From Chloroflexota bacterium (GTDB lineage Bacteria; Chloroflexota; Dormibacteria; Dormibacterales; Dormibacteraceae), in the NCBI GenBank assembly GCA_005882115.1, contig VBEG01000038.1, forward strand, positions 1 to 64,000: 64,000 nt of DNA, in the 5' to 3' direction. The notes under the pieces were generated by a model. The model did no database searches. It was not told the DNA's origin and saw nothing but the letters and a program-made list of their open reading frames with translations. The position numbers and the translations under genes are program-made. Shown one piece after another: positions 9,739 through 18,432 of this stretch; the stretch's first letter is position 1, and each line of letters starts with the position of its first letter.

Positions 9739-10968
9739 GTGCCTCTAGATCCGACCCCCGTCCCCGATGAGCTGCGCGGTCTTCGCATCGCACTGCTGAT
9801 CTCGGGCGGGATCGCGGCGTACAAGGTGGTCGACCTCGCGTCAGCCCTCGTCCAGGCGGGCAGCGAGGTGCGCGTGGCGATGACGTCCTCGGCGACACGC
9901 TTTGTCGGACCTCCGACATTTGAGGGGGTCACAGGCAGCCGGGTCCAGACGGGACTGTGGAGTGGAGGGACTTCGCCGGAACCGCATGTGTTTCTCGGCG
10001 ACTGGGCGCAGCTGATCCTCGTCGCGCCGGCGACTGCCAATGTCGTCGGACGGATAGCGGCTGGCCGCTCCGACGACATCGTCACGGCGACCTTGCTGGC
10101 CGCGCGATGCCCGGTCGTGATCGCTCCCGCGATGAACGACGCGATGTGGGCGAAGGAGGCTGTGCAGGAAAACGTGACGACGCTGCGCCGTCGCGGGGTC
10201 ACCATCGTCGAGCCGGAATCTGGACACCTGGCCAGCGGGCACGTCGGAACGGGGCGACTGGCGAGCTCGCAGACGATCTTCAATGCGATGGCGCACGCCG
10301 TGCGCTCCCGGTACGACTTCGCGGGGCGACGTGTCGTGGTGACCGCAGGAGGCACCCGCGAGCCGATCGATCCGGTGCGATTCATCAGCAACTACTCGAG
10401 CGGCAAGATGGGTTTCGCGCTCGCGGCGGCCGCCGCTGACCGTGGTGCGAAAGTCACGCTCGTCAGCGCGGCGGCGCATGTGGCGCATCACGGCGTCGAG
10501 ATCCAGCATGTCGACACCGCCGAGGAGATGCTCGCCGAGCTGCGCTCGCAGCTGCGTGGCGCGGATCTTCTCTTGATGGCCGCGGCGGTGGGCGATTTCC
10601 GACCCTCGAGGGCCGCGAAGCGCAAGATCCGGCGAGAGGAGACGCCAAGCCTGAACCTGGAGCTCGAGCCCATCCCGGACCTGGTCGCGTCTCTTGCCGG
10701 CGACGAAGCGCTCGCGGGCGTGTTTCGGGTTGGCTTCGCCGCGGAAGACTCGGACCTCGACGCGAAAGGCGTCGAAAAGATGAAACGAAAGGGTTTGCAA
10801 GCGATCATCGCGAACGACATCTCGCGTCGGGACATAGGTTTCGGCAGCGAATACAACGCGGGCGTCCTCCTCTTCTCGGACGGCACGCGCCACGACCTGG
10901 AGAAGTCGACCAAGCGCGAGATGTCGGATCGCATCCTGGACCTGGTCCTACCGAAGCTGAAGAGGTAG
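9739..10968 (+). CDS. coaBC: bifunctional phosphopantothenoylcysteine decarboxylase / phosphopantothenate-cysteine ligase
   Basis: LISGGIAAYKVVDLAS, PAMNDAMW, VTAGGTREPIDPVRFISNYSSGKMG. Confidence 0.95.
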   Translation: MPLDPTPVPDELRGLRIALLISGGIAAYKVVDLASALVQAGSEVRVAMTSSATRFVGPPTFEGVTGSRVQTGLWSGGTSPEPHVFLGDWAQLILVAPATANVVGRIAAGRSDDIVTATLLAARCPVVIAPAMNDAMWAKEAVQENVTTLRRRGVTIVEPESGHLASGHVGTGRLASSQTIFNAMAHAVRSRYDFAGRRVVVTAGGTREPIDPVRFISNYSSGKMGFALAAAAADRGAKVTLVSAAAHVAHHGVEIQHVDTAEEMLAELRSQLRGADLLLMAAAVGDFRPSRAAKRKIRREETPSLNLELEPIPDLVASLAGDEALAGVFRVGFAAEDSDLDAKGVEKMKRKGLQAIIANDISRRDIGFGSEYNAGVLLFSDGTRHDLEKSTKREMSDRILDLVLPKLKR

Positions 10969-10969
10969 G

Positions 10970-12888
10970 TTGGCCCTCTACGCGGAAGTGGCGGTGGAAG
11001 CCGCCCGCGGGATATCCCGCGAGACCTATACATACGGGGTACCGGAGGGAATCGACCTCGTTCCCGGCCATCGGGTGACGGTGCCATTTGGGCGTCGCAG
11101 CACGTACGGCTTCGTCGTTTCGCTGAGCACCGAGGAGCCCGACGTCGACACCAAGCCGATCGAAGCCGCCGGGGCCGATCCGCTGCTGCTGCCTCACCAG
11201 GTGGCCCTGGCGCGCCTGGTCGCGGACCACTACTGGGTACCGCTGATCGAGTGCATCCGCGCCATGCTTCCGCCGCGGGTCCGCGGTACCGGCTCCACCG
11301 GATCGGAGGCTTCAACCCGGCAGCGCCGTCATACGCGGCTGCTCGAGCTGGCGACGGGCCCAGCCCCCGCGGCGCACCACGTCGAGCTCACAGCGGAGCA
11401 GCAAGGCGCGCTCGAGGTCATCGCGTCCAACCCTGTGACCCTCCTTCACGGCGTGATCGCCAGCGGCAAGACGGAGATCTACCTGGCGGCCGCTGAGCGC
11501 GCCCTGGCCGATGGGCTGCGCGTCCTGCTGCTCGTGCCCGAGATCTCGCTCACGCCCCAGCTCGTGCAGCGCGTGCGGGCTCGCCTGAACGCCCCGATCG
11601 CCGTCTTGCAAACGCAGCTGACCGAGCTCGAGCGCGCGCAGCAGTGGTGGCGAACGCGCCGAGGCGAGGCACAGGTGGTGCTCGGCACGCCGCGTACAAG
11701 CAGGATCGGACTCCGCGCTACGAAACCGGCTGGGTCGCCCGGCGCCTCGCGTCGATCACCGGGGCGCGCCTGGTAGCCGGGTCGGCGACTCCAAGCGTCG
11801 CCACCTACTTCGAGGCGGTGAACGGCGGGATTGCCCTGGCTCGACTGACCGAGCGAGTGCGCGGCCGTGACGCCCACGTTGAGCTCGTCGACATGCGTGA
11901 CGAGGCTGCCGAAGGCAACCGCCAGCCGCTTTCGCGGCGCCTGGTCGAGGTCGTCTCCCGCACGCTCGAGCGCGAGGAGCAGACCATCATCTATCTGAAC
12001 CGGCGGGGCATGGCAACCTTTGTCATGTGCCGCGACTGCGGACGGTCGGTCCAGTGCCTCGGGTGCTCGGTGGCGCTCGTGCAACACGCCGAAATCGAGG
12101 GACTGGTGTGTCACTACTGCGGCTATTCACGCGCCATGCCGTCGGTCTGCGACTTCTGCGGCAGCCGCAACATACGCGGGCTGGGGGTGGGTACGCAGCG
12201 ACTCGAAGGGATGGTCAAGAAGCTATGGCCATCGGCGCGCGTGCTGCGCCTCGACAGCGACGTGGCGCGTGGGCCCGACTCGTACTTCAACGTCTGGGAG
12301 ACGTTCAGCGAGCAGCGAGCTGACATCCTGGTGGGCACTCAGCTGGTGACCCGCGGGCTCGACCTGCCGGCTGTCACCTGCGTCGGTGTCGTCGATGCCG
12401 ACCTGCCGCTGCACTTTCCCGACTACCGCTCGGCCGAATCGACTTTCTCCCTGGTCGCCCAGGTCGCGGGACGGGCGGGCCGGGACGGGCGGTCATCGCG
12501 CGTGGTCGTTCAGACGAGCAACCCCGAGCATTACGCGCTCCAATGCGCGGCCGAAGGTGACTACCAGGGCTTCTACGAAGCGGAGCGGCCTGCGCGGAAA
12601 GCCTTCGTGTTTCCCCCATTCGCGGACCTCGCGGTGCTGACGCGAACAGACCGCGACGACACGAAGGCGGCTTCCTCAGCACGGGAGGCGGCGGAAGCGA
12701 TTGCCACAGGGCTGCTCCGGGAAGGGATCGAGGGCATTCGGGTGATGGGTCCTTCGCCGGCCTTCATTCACAAGCTGCGCGGCGAGTACCGTTGGCAGGT
12801 CACGCTCAAAGGCGATGGGCTCGAGCGCGCCCGCCACCTCGCGCCTCGCGGCAAGGATTGGAGCTTTGATGTCGACCCGGTCACCTAA
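10970..12888 (+). pseudogene. priA: primosomal helicase PriA, frameshifted; N-terminal half in the 10970 frame, C-terminal half in the 11644 frame, junction about 11685-11691
   Basis: Frame 1: HGVIASGKTEIYLAA Walker A to GEAQVVLGT; frame 2: HAAYKQDRTPRYETG, the Cys-rich zinc-binding region and helicase motifs. The segment between GT and H (DEAH box) is absent. Confidence 0.85.
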
Positions 12889-13326
12889 GTGAGGGACACC
12901 CCAACCCGCAAAGCCGACGTTCTGGCCGCTTTGGAGAAGCAAGGCCAGGTCTGGCTGGCCACCGCCGAAGTCGGCGGCCGGCCGCACGTGATCGCGGTCT
13001 CCGCCTGGTGGGACGGCGCGGATCTCGTGGTCACGACCTCCGGTTCGAGCAAGACGGCTCGGAACATAGCCATGAATCCGCTGGTCACGCTCGCCGGTGG
13101 CGATCCGGCGGACGCGATCGTGATCCAGGCCCAGATGCTCGACAGCAGCCCGGCCGAGGACTCGCCCGAGCTCGCCACCGGATTTTCCAACGCGATGGGA
13201 TGGGATCCTCGCGAGATGGACGGATGGATGTTCTTTCGACTTCGGCCGACGCGAATCCAGGCGTTCCGCGGCTATGAAGAGATCGAAGGACGCGACGTGA
13301 TGATCAGGTCGCGCTGGCTGGCTTAG
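12889..13326 (+). CDS. PPOX-class (possibly F420-dependent) oxidoreductase
   Basis: GQVWLATAEVGGRPHVIAVSAWWDGADLVVTTSGSSKTARNI; pyridoxamine oxidase-like split barrel. Confidence 0.75.
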   Translation: MRDTPTRKADVLAALEKQGQVWLATAEVGGRPHVIAVSAWWDGADLVVTTSGSSKTARNIAMNPLVTLAGGDPADAIVIQAQMLDSSPAEDSPELATGFSNAMGWDPREMDGWMFFRLRPTRIQAFRGYEEIEGRDVMIRSRWLA

Positions 13327-13342
13327 TGCCCGTCTAGGCGGG

Positions 13343-13377
13343 TTGGGTTTTCACACCCCGCGGGTAGAATCGAGTTC
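13343..13377 (+). promoter_or_regulatory. putative sigma70-type promoter of def (TTGGGT-N16-TAGAAT), predicted leaderless transcript
   Basis: TAGAAT at 13365-13370, GTG start 7 nt downstream at 13378. Confidence 0.45.
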
Positions 13378-13890
13378 GTGGTCCGGCCGATCCTCAGCTT
13401 CGAACAGCCAGTCCTGCGCGAAAAGGCGAAGAAAGTCACGCGTATCGACGCGTCCATCCAGCGCCTCCTCGACGATTTGACCGAGACCATGCTCGATGCC
13501 CCCGGGGCCGGGCTCGCGGCCAACCAGATCGGCGTGCCTCTGCGCGTGTGCGTCGTCAAGGGTGACGACAAGCAGATCTGGGGCCTGGTCAATCCCGAGG
13601 TTGTCAAGAAGGAAGGAGTCCAGGTCGGTTACGAGGGCTGCCTGAGCTACCCAGGCTGGGTGGGCGAGGTGGAGCGCGCCGAGACGGTGGTCGTCAAGGG
13701 CCGCAACCGCCACGGCAAGGAGATCCGCATCAAGTCGAACGGCTTCACGGCTCGTGCGTTCCAGCACGAGCTCGACCACCTCGACGGCGTCCTTTTCACT
13801 GACCGGCTGACCAGCCTCGACACGCTGCGTCGCGTGGAAGAGCTCGCCGGCGAGGAAAAGGAAGAGGCCGTCGCCGCGGCTTCGGGGTAA
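13378..13890 (+). CDS. def: peptide deformylase
   Basis: GAGLAANQIG, EGCLS, QHELDHLDG motifs. Confidence 0.95.
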   Translation: MVRPILSFEQPVLREKAKKVTRIDASIQRLLDDLTETMLDAPGAGLAANQIGVPLRVCVVKGDDKQIWGLVNPEVVKKEGVQVGYEGCLSYPGWVGEVERAETVVVKGRNRHGKEIRIKSNGFTARAFQHELDHLDGVLFTDRLTSLDTLRRVEELAGEEKEEAVAAASG

Positions 13891-13894
13891 GGCG

Positions 13895-14719
13895 ACCTTC
13901 AAGATCGTCTTTGCCGGCACGGCCCGGTTTGCCGTGCCTTCGCTGCGAGCACTGCGCCGCGCGGGGCACGAGATCTTGCTCGTGATCACTCAGCCGGACC
14001 GGCCGGGTAACCGTATGCGGGTAAAACCATCGGCGATCAAGCTCGCCGCGATCGAGCTCGGCCTGCCCGTCTACCAGCCCGAGCGGATCCGTGACCCGGA
14101 GTCGGTCGAACGGTTGCGGGAGCTGGCTCCAGATTTCCTGGTCGTGGTGGCGTACGGGCAGATCCTTCCTCGTTCTGTGCTCGCCATACCGAGGCTCGGC
14201 GCGATCAACGTGCATGCCTCATTGCTGCCGAGACACCGCGGCGCCGCGCCAGTCGCGCGTGCGATCCTCGCGGGAGACCATGAAACTGGCGTGACGATCA
14301 TGAAGATGGACGAGCAGCTGGACCACGGGCCGATCCTCGGCGTCAGGGCGACACCGATCGGCGAGCGGGAGGACGCCGCGGCCCTGACCGCGCGCCTCGC
14401 TGAGATGGGCGCCGAGCTGCTGGTCGAGACTCTTGAGCATTTCGAGGATCTCCGTGTGGTGGGCCAGGATCACCCGCGGGCGACGGTCGCGGCAAAGCTG
14501 CGCAAAGAAGAAGGAGAGCTGGAGTGGGCGATGGGGGCGCCGGAGATCGATAGGCGCGTGCGCGCCCTGCAACCGTGGCCTGGCGCGACACTCCCCACCA
14601 ACCGCGGCCGCGTGAAAGTGCTGAGCGGCCACGTCGAGGGCGACCGCTACGTGCCAGACGTTGTCCAGCTCCCTGGCAAGAAGCCGGCGCCCGCCAAGCA
14701 GGTGCTGGGCGATGCCTGA
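13895..14719 (+). CDS. fmt: methionyl-tRNA formyltransferase; start codon unresolved (track start 13934 is too short)
   Basis: FKIVFAGTARFAVPSL begins about 13898; ITQPDRP, INVHASLLPRHRGAAPVARAI. Confidence 0.88.
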   Translation, partial: TFKIVFAGTARFAVPSLRALRRAGHEILLVITQPDRPGNRMRVKPSAIKLAAIELGLPVYQPERIRDPESVERLRELAPDFLVVVAYGQILPRSVLAIPRLGAINVHASLLPRHRGAAPVARAILAGDHETGVTIMKMDEQLDHGPILGVRATPIGEREDAAALTARLAEMGAELLVETLEHFEDLRVVGQDHPRATVAAKLRKEEGELEWAMGAPEIDRRVRALQPWPGATLPTNRGRVKVLSGHVEGDRYVPDVVQLPGKKPAPAKQVLGDA

Positions 14720-15170
14720 CGACAAGGAGCGGGACGTCGCGGTCAACCGGCGCGCGTACCACGACTACTTCATCGACGACAAGTACGAGGCGGGAGTGAT
14801 GCTCACCGGGACCGAGGTGAAGTCGATCCGCAACGGACGGGCCAATCTTCGGGATGGCTTCGTGAGGATCGACAACGGTGAGGCGTGGCTCGAGAACGTC
14901 CACATCTCGCCGTACGCGCAGGCGAATCTCATGAACCACGAACCCATGCGCCCCCGCAAGCTGCTGCTGCATCGCAAGGAGATCTCGAGCCTGATCGGCA
15001 AGGTGAAGCAAAAGGGATACACGCTGATCCCCCTGCGCCTCTATTTCACGCGCAACCACGCCAAGGTCGAGGTGGGCCTCGCCCGTGGCAAGCGGCAGTA
15101 CGACAAGCGCGAGGCGATCGCGGAGCGGGAGGCGAAACGAGAGATCGCCCGCGCGACAAGGAGGGGATAG
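14712..15170 (+). CDS. smpB: SsrA-binding protein SmpB
   Basis: VAVNRRAYHDYFIDDKYEAGVMLTGTEVKSIRNGRANL, basic C-terminal tail. Confidence 0.95.
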   Translation: MPDDKERDVAVNRRAYHDYFIDDKYEAGVMLTGTEVKSIRNGRANLRDGFVRIDNGEAWLENVHISPYAQANLMNHEPMRPRKLLLHRKEISSLIGKVKQKGYTLIPLRLYFTRNHAKVEVGLARGKRQYDKREAIAEREAKREIARATRRG

Positions 15171-15216
15171 GAAGCCCGAGTAGCATCCGGGGTTTTTATC
15201 AGGGCACCCGTGCCTT

Positions 15217-16137
15217 TCACGCCGCCAGGTTGATGCCGATGGCCCGCAGCCTCTTGTTGAGGGAGTCGAAGGCGAATTGCACGATCTCGCTTTCGGTGTG
15301 TCCGTATTCGGTGATGAACCGAGGGTCGGGTGGGTCGAGCGTCCCCGTGATCAGCGGAAGGCACTCCACGAGCGTCTTCTGGATCAGCGGCGCGTAGCGC
15401 TTGGGGTCCTCGCGCACCGCTTCCTGCAGGACCTTGATGCCGAAGCTCACGTGGCGCGATTCGTCGCGCGCGATCGCCGTGAACCCGCGGTAGAAACCTC
15501 GGTCGGTTAGCTGCTGCTCGCGCATCGCCTCCAGCTCGAAGCGCTGGCCTGTGAGGGCGATCGTGGCCTCAATGACGATGTGGTAGAGCGTGACGCCCTC
15601 GACGAAAGCGTCGAAATCGCGCGGGTTGCTGGCCAGGCGCTGCGCGGTCGCCGGCAGGCGCTCGTAAAACAGGGTGTTGTAGCCCTCGTTGGCCTCGGGA
15701 CGAATCTCGGCCAGCAGCTCTGTCATGTCTTTGGCATCAGTGCCACACACCTCTCGCCACCACCTCTCAAAAAAGACGGTGTGGCGAGCCTCGTCCACCA
15801 TCTGGGTGGAGAGGAAGACCTCGATCTCTGGCGTCGGTGCCGCCCAGACGAATGGCGCCAGGGTTGCTGTCACGCGCTCCTCACCGTTGAAGAAGAGGCG
15901 ATGCGACCACAGGGTCGCCTTCCTGTCGAGGTCGGTCGCCTCCAGCCAGTCCTGCCGGTCGAGGCTGAAGTCGATGTCGGCGACCGCCCACTGTTGCGCC
16001 TCCCACCTGCGGTAGAGGTCCATGTGGCTGGGCATGTTTTCGATGCCACGATCGATGAAGGAGAGGACGTCATCGATCCGGATGTCGCCGAGCTCCTTGA
16101 GGCTTGCGCGGCCGATGCGGTCGAGGTCGACGGCCAT
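15217..16137 (-). CDS. R2-like ligand-binding oxidase (R2lox)-like ferritin-family protein
   Basis: ADIDFSLDRQDW, NGEERVT, VDEARHTVFF, YHIVIEATIALTGQ, RDESRHVSFG: two E...ExxH diiron ligand sets. Confidence 0.75.
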   Translation of the reverse strand: MAVDLDRIGRASLKELGDIRIDDVLSFIDRGIENMPSHMDLYRRWEAQQWAVADIDFSLDRQDWLEATDLDRKATLWSHRLFFNGEERVTATLAPFVWAAPTPEIEVFLSTQMVDEARHTVFFERWWREVCGTDAKDMTELLAEIRPEANEGYNTLFYERLPATAQRLASNPRDFDAFVEGVTLYHIVIEATIALTGQRFELEAMREQQLTDRGFYRGFTAIARDESRHVSFGIKVLQEAVREDPKRYAPLIQKTLVECLPLITGTLDPPDPRFITEYGHTESEIVQFAFDSLNKRLRAIGINLAA

Positions 16138-16171
16138 TTCGGGATCCAGTGTAGGCGCGGGGTCTGATGGG

Positions 16172-16177
16172 TAGAAT
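16172..16177 (+). promoter_or_regulatory. TAGAAT -10 box of ssrA
   Basis: Same TAGAAT hexamer as upstream of def; predicted TSS about 16184, 20 nt before mature tmRNA. Confidence 0.45.
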
Positions 16178-16185
16178 CAGAGCGC

Positions 16186-16595
16186 AACCAGGTTCGGCTT
16201 CGTGGGGGCGTCCGGTCTCGACGGGGCAGTTGAGCTTCGGGATTGCGAGCCGAGAGCCGCGAGCGTTACAGCGCAGCGTTTACAAACGCCAACAAGAACA
16301 CCGCTTTCGCCCTCGCTGCGTAAGCAGTAGAGACTAAAGCCCCGGGACATTGATCCCGGGCGCCGCCCACGGTCAATCCGGCGGACCGAGGAACGGTGTC
16401 ACATAGACCGGATCGCTACCGCGGGGGCGCCACGGCCCTGAGGTAGGACAGTCACCGCGGCTGGCAGAAGCGGATCCCGTCGAGAGGAGCCGCCAAGCGA
16501 GGACCAAAATCTCGGACACGCTCGTAGAGATCCCGGGGGAAGCTGCTTCGGACGCGGGTTCAACTCCCGCCGCCTCCACCAGGCCGAACCTGGTT
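16186..16595. repeat. 13-bp perfect inverted repeat flanking tmRNA (AACCAGGTTCGGC at 16186-16198, GCCGAACCTGGTT at 16583-16595)
   Basis: Exact reverse complements immediately outside the mature ends. Confidence 0.85.
16204..16581 (+). ncRNA. ssrA: transfer-messenger RNA (tmRNA), including encoded CCA
   Basis: 5' GGGGGCG pairs with 3' CGCCTCC-A-CCA; GGTCTCGACGGGG near the 5' end; T-arm GGGTTCAACTCCC; tag ORF at 16288-16323 reads ANKNTAFALAA stop. Confidence 0.93.
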
Positions 16596-16628
16596 TAGCG
16601 GCCCGAGTTTCGCCCAAAGGTGGCACGT

Positions 16629-17135
16629 TCAACCAAGAGGCTCACCCGTCGACTCAGCCGAGGCCAAGTCCCCCCCTACCCGGTCGCCGAGTTCGAGTTT
16701 GGCGCGAGCAGCGCTGCGACTGCGAGAGATTCGCGAGTAGACCGTGCCACCCGGTATGCGAAGGCGGAGGCTGATCTCCCGCCCGCTCAGGCCGAGGACA
16801 GATAACACGAGGGCAGGGTCGAGGGCTGGCAACAGGCGCAGCTGGTGGCGAGCGAGGGCTTGGCTCTCGACATCTAGGGCAGCTCGGTGCACTCGATCCT
16901 TCAACTGATCGGTCGGCCGTCGAGCTTTCCCGTCAAGGTAGAGGCGGCGCGCGATCATGTGCAGCCACGCTGCCATCCGCTGACCCTTGAACTGAGTGCG
17001 CCTGGATAGGGCACGGCAGTTGGTCTCCTGAACCAGATCATCGGCGTCGGCCGGCTGGCTGGTCAGGCCCGAGGCGTAGCGACGAAGGCCAGGCTGCTCG
17101 GCGAGCAGCGCTGCCGCGAAGGGGATGGCATGCAA
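16629..17135 (-). CDS. RNA polymerase sigma-70 family (ECF-like) factor
   Basis: DADDLVQETNCRAL region 2 and AAWLHMIARRLYLDGKAR; C-terminal HTH-like segment with GREISLRLRIPGGTVYSRISRSR. Confidence 0.7.
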   Translation of the reverse strand: MHAIPFAAALLAEQPGLRRYASGLTSQPADADDLVQETNCRALSRRTQFKGQRMAAWLHMIARRLYLDGKARRPTDQLKDRVHRAALDVESQALARHQLRLLPALDPALVLSVLGLSGREISLRLRIPGGTVYSRISRSRSAARAKLELGDRVGGDLASAESTGEPLG

Positions 17136-17770
17136 GCTTTCAACTCCTCACGAGGGATCGCTTCTCAACCCGGCCACGCAAGCTGCGGACCATGGCACTC
17201 AGCGCCCCCCTCTCGTCGAGGTAGTGGGCGTCGGTGGCCGGTGATGATACCCCACCGACCGGACGTGCGCCGTACAGGGGCTACCCGGTCGCGCCACTCG
17301 ATTTCCTCCTCTCGGTCGGCGTCGCGTGGACGCCGCCTCGAACCTGGGCCGTGCCAGCGCCGGCGGTCGCGGGTTTCAGAGGCGATTCAAGCCCGTGAGT
17401 GCCGGCAGTCGCGGCAAATTTCGCCTGAGCTGGCACCATGGGGTTAGCTGTTCGCCGTTCCCGCCCTTGCCGGCGGCTTGATGGGTTATCTCTGGAGGCG
17501 ACCCACCCGACGGAGGTAGAACAGGCAGGGTGGCTGGGCTAGGGTGCGGGTTGTCCAGAGAGCCGAAGCTCCGAGGCAGTCTGAGCCAGCGGTCGTGGAG
17601 GTGCGTCGCTGCCCAGGTTGGCGCCGTCTTGCCCATGACGAAGAGCTGCCTTGCGGCAACTCTCGCAGCACCACGCGGTTTTGCCTGCGCGCGCAGTTAA
17701 GGCAAATCGATTCAGTATCCCCACCGACTTTGTCCAACGTCGGCAAGGCCCAAAACCGTCGAGTTCTGGA

Positions 17771-17807
17771 TGGGACATTTGCCCATGGGCACGGGACATC
17801 TGCCCAT
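17771..17807. repeat. two copies of a 21-bp-period repeat (GGGACATYTGCCCAT)
   Basis: TGGGACATTTGCCCAT at 17771 and CGGGACATCTGCCCAT at 17792. Confidence 0.6.
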
Positions 17808-17845
17808 ACCCGTTCCGTGGCCGGATCGTCCCCATCGCTTCCACG

Positions 17846-17907
17846 ACAAACTGTGCCGAAACGCGCCCCAAAACGCCGTCGGCAAGCCACCTTTCGGCAC
17901 AGTTTTG
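17846..17907. repeat. inverted repeat ACAAACTGTGCCGAAA / TTTCGGCACAGTTTTGT with about 30-nt spacer
   Basis: Arms at 17846-17861 and 17892-17907, one indel between arms. Confidence 0.65.
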
Positions 17908-18159
17908 TGCCCGGCTTAGCGGCGGTCGGTCCTCGAGTGGACGAACCAGTGGTCCTTGCGGTCGGTCTGGCCGTGCGAAAATCCTGGGCGCGAGTCGGCC
18001 CCGAAAAGGCCCATCAGGACGCACGCCAGAATCAGAATCGCGAAAGCCAGCGGCTGTGCCCAGGCGCCCATGTCTCGAGCCTAGACCTCTCCACTCATTA
18101 AGTCGAGCTTGTTGGCTCCGCGGGCGCCTGCTTCAGGCGCTCCGTCACGACGGCCGTCA

Positions 18160-18380
18160 ATGCCCAGAAGCTGACTTCAACATCCAGGTCAACAGCGGCT
18201 ACCACGGCCCGGGTGAATACCCGGTCTCGGAAGCATCCTCGACGCCGGCAGCAACTTGGGCTCTAGGTGGGGTCGTTCGTGGCTTCCTCGACAACCGGCG
18301 GCGGCACGCTGGCCGTGAACAAGGACCGGAAATCGGGGACTCTTGACTCCGACCTCAGTGGCGGCGAGCACGTGAAATGA
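18160..18380 (+). pseudogene. probable decayed 3' end of a small secreted/lipoprotein-type gene, frameshifted
   Basis: ADFNIQVNSGYHGPGEYPVSEASSTPAATW in one frame continues as SFVASSTTGGGTLAVNKDRKSGTLDSDLSGGEHVK-stop in another. Confidence 0.35.
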
Positions 18381-18432
18381 ACATTCAGCTGCGACCAGGT
18401 CAAAGACCGAATAGATCGTTGCGAGCGCGGGT

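Noticed and set aside
16373-16632. Minus-strand ORFs over ssrA (MEAAGVEPASEAASPG...)
   Set aside because: Antisense translation of the tmRNA 3' domain, a classic false ORF
16582-18430. Genomic island integrated at the ssrA 3' end
   Set aside because: No duplicated ssrA 3' end (att) and no integrase recognised; only a weak scar hypothesis is kept
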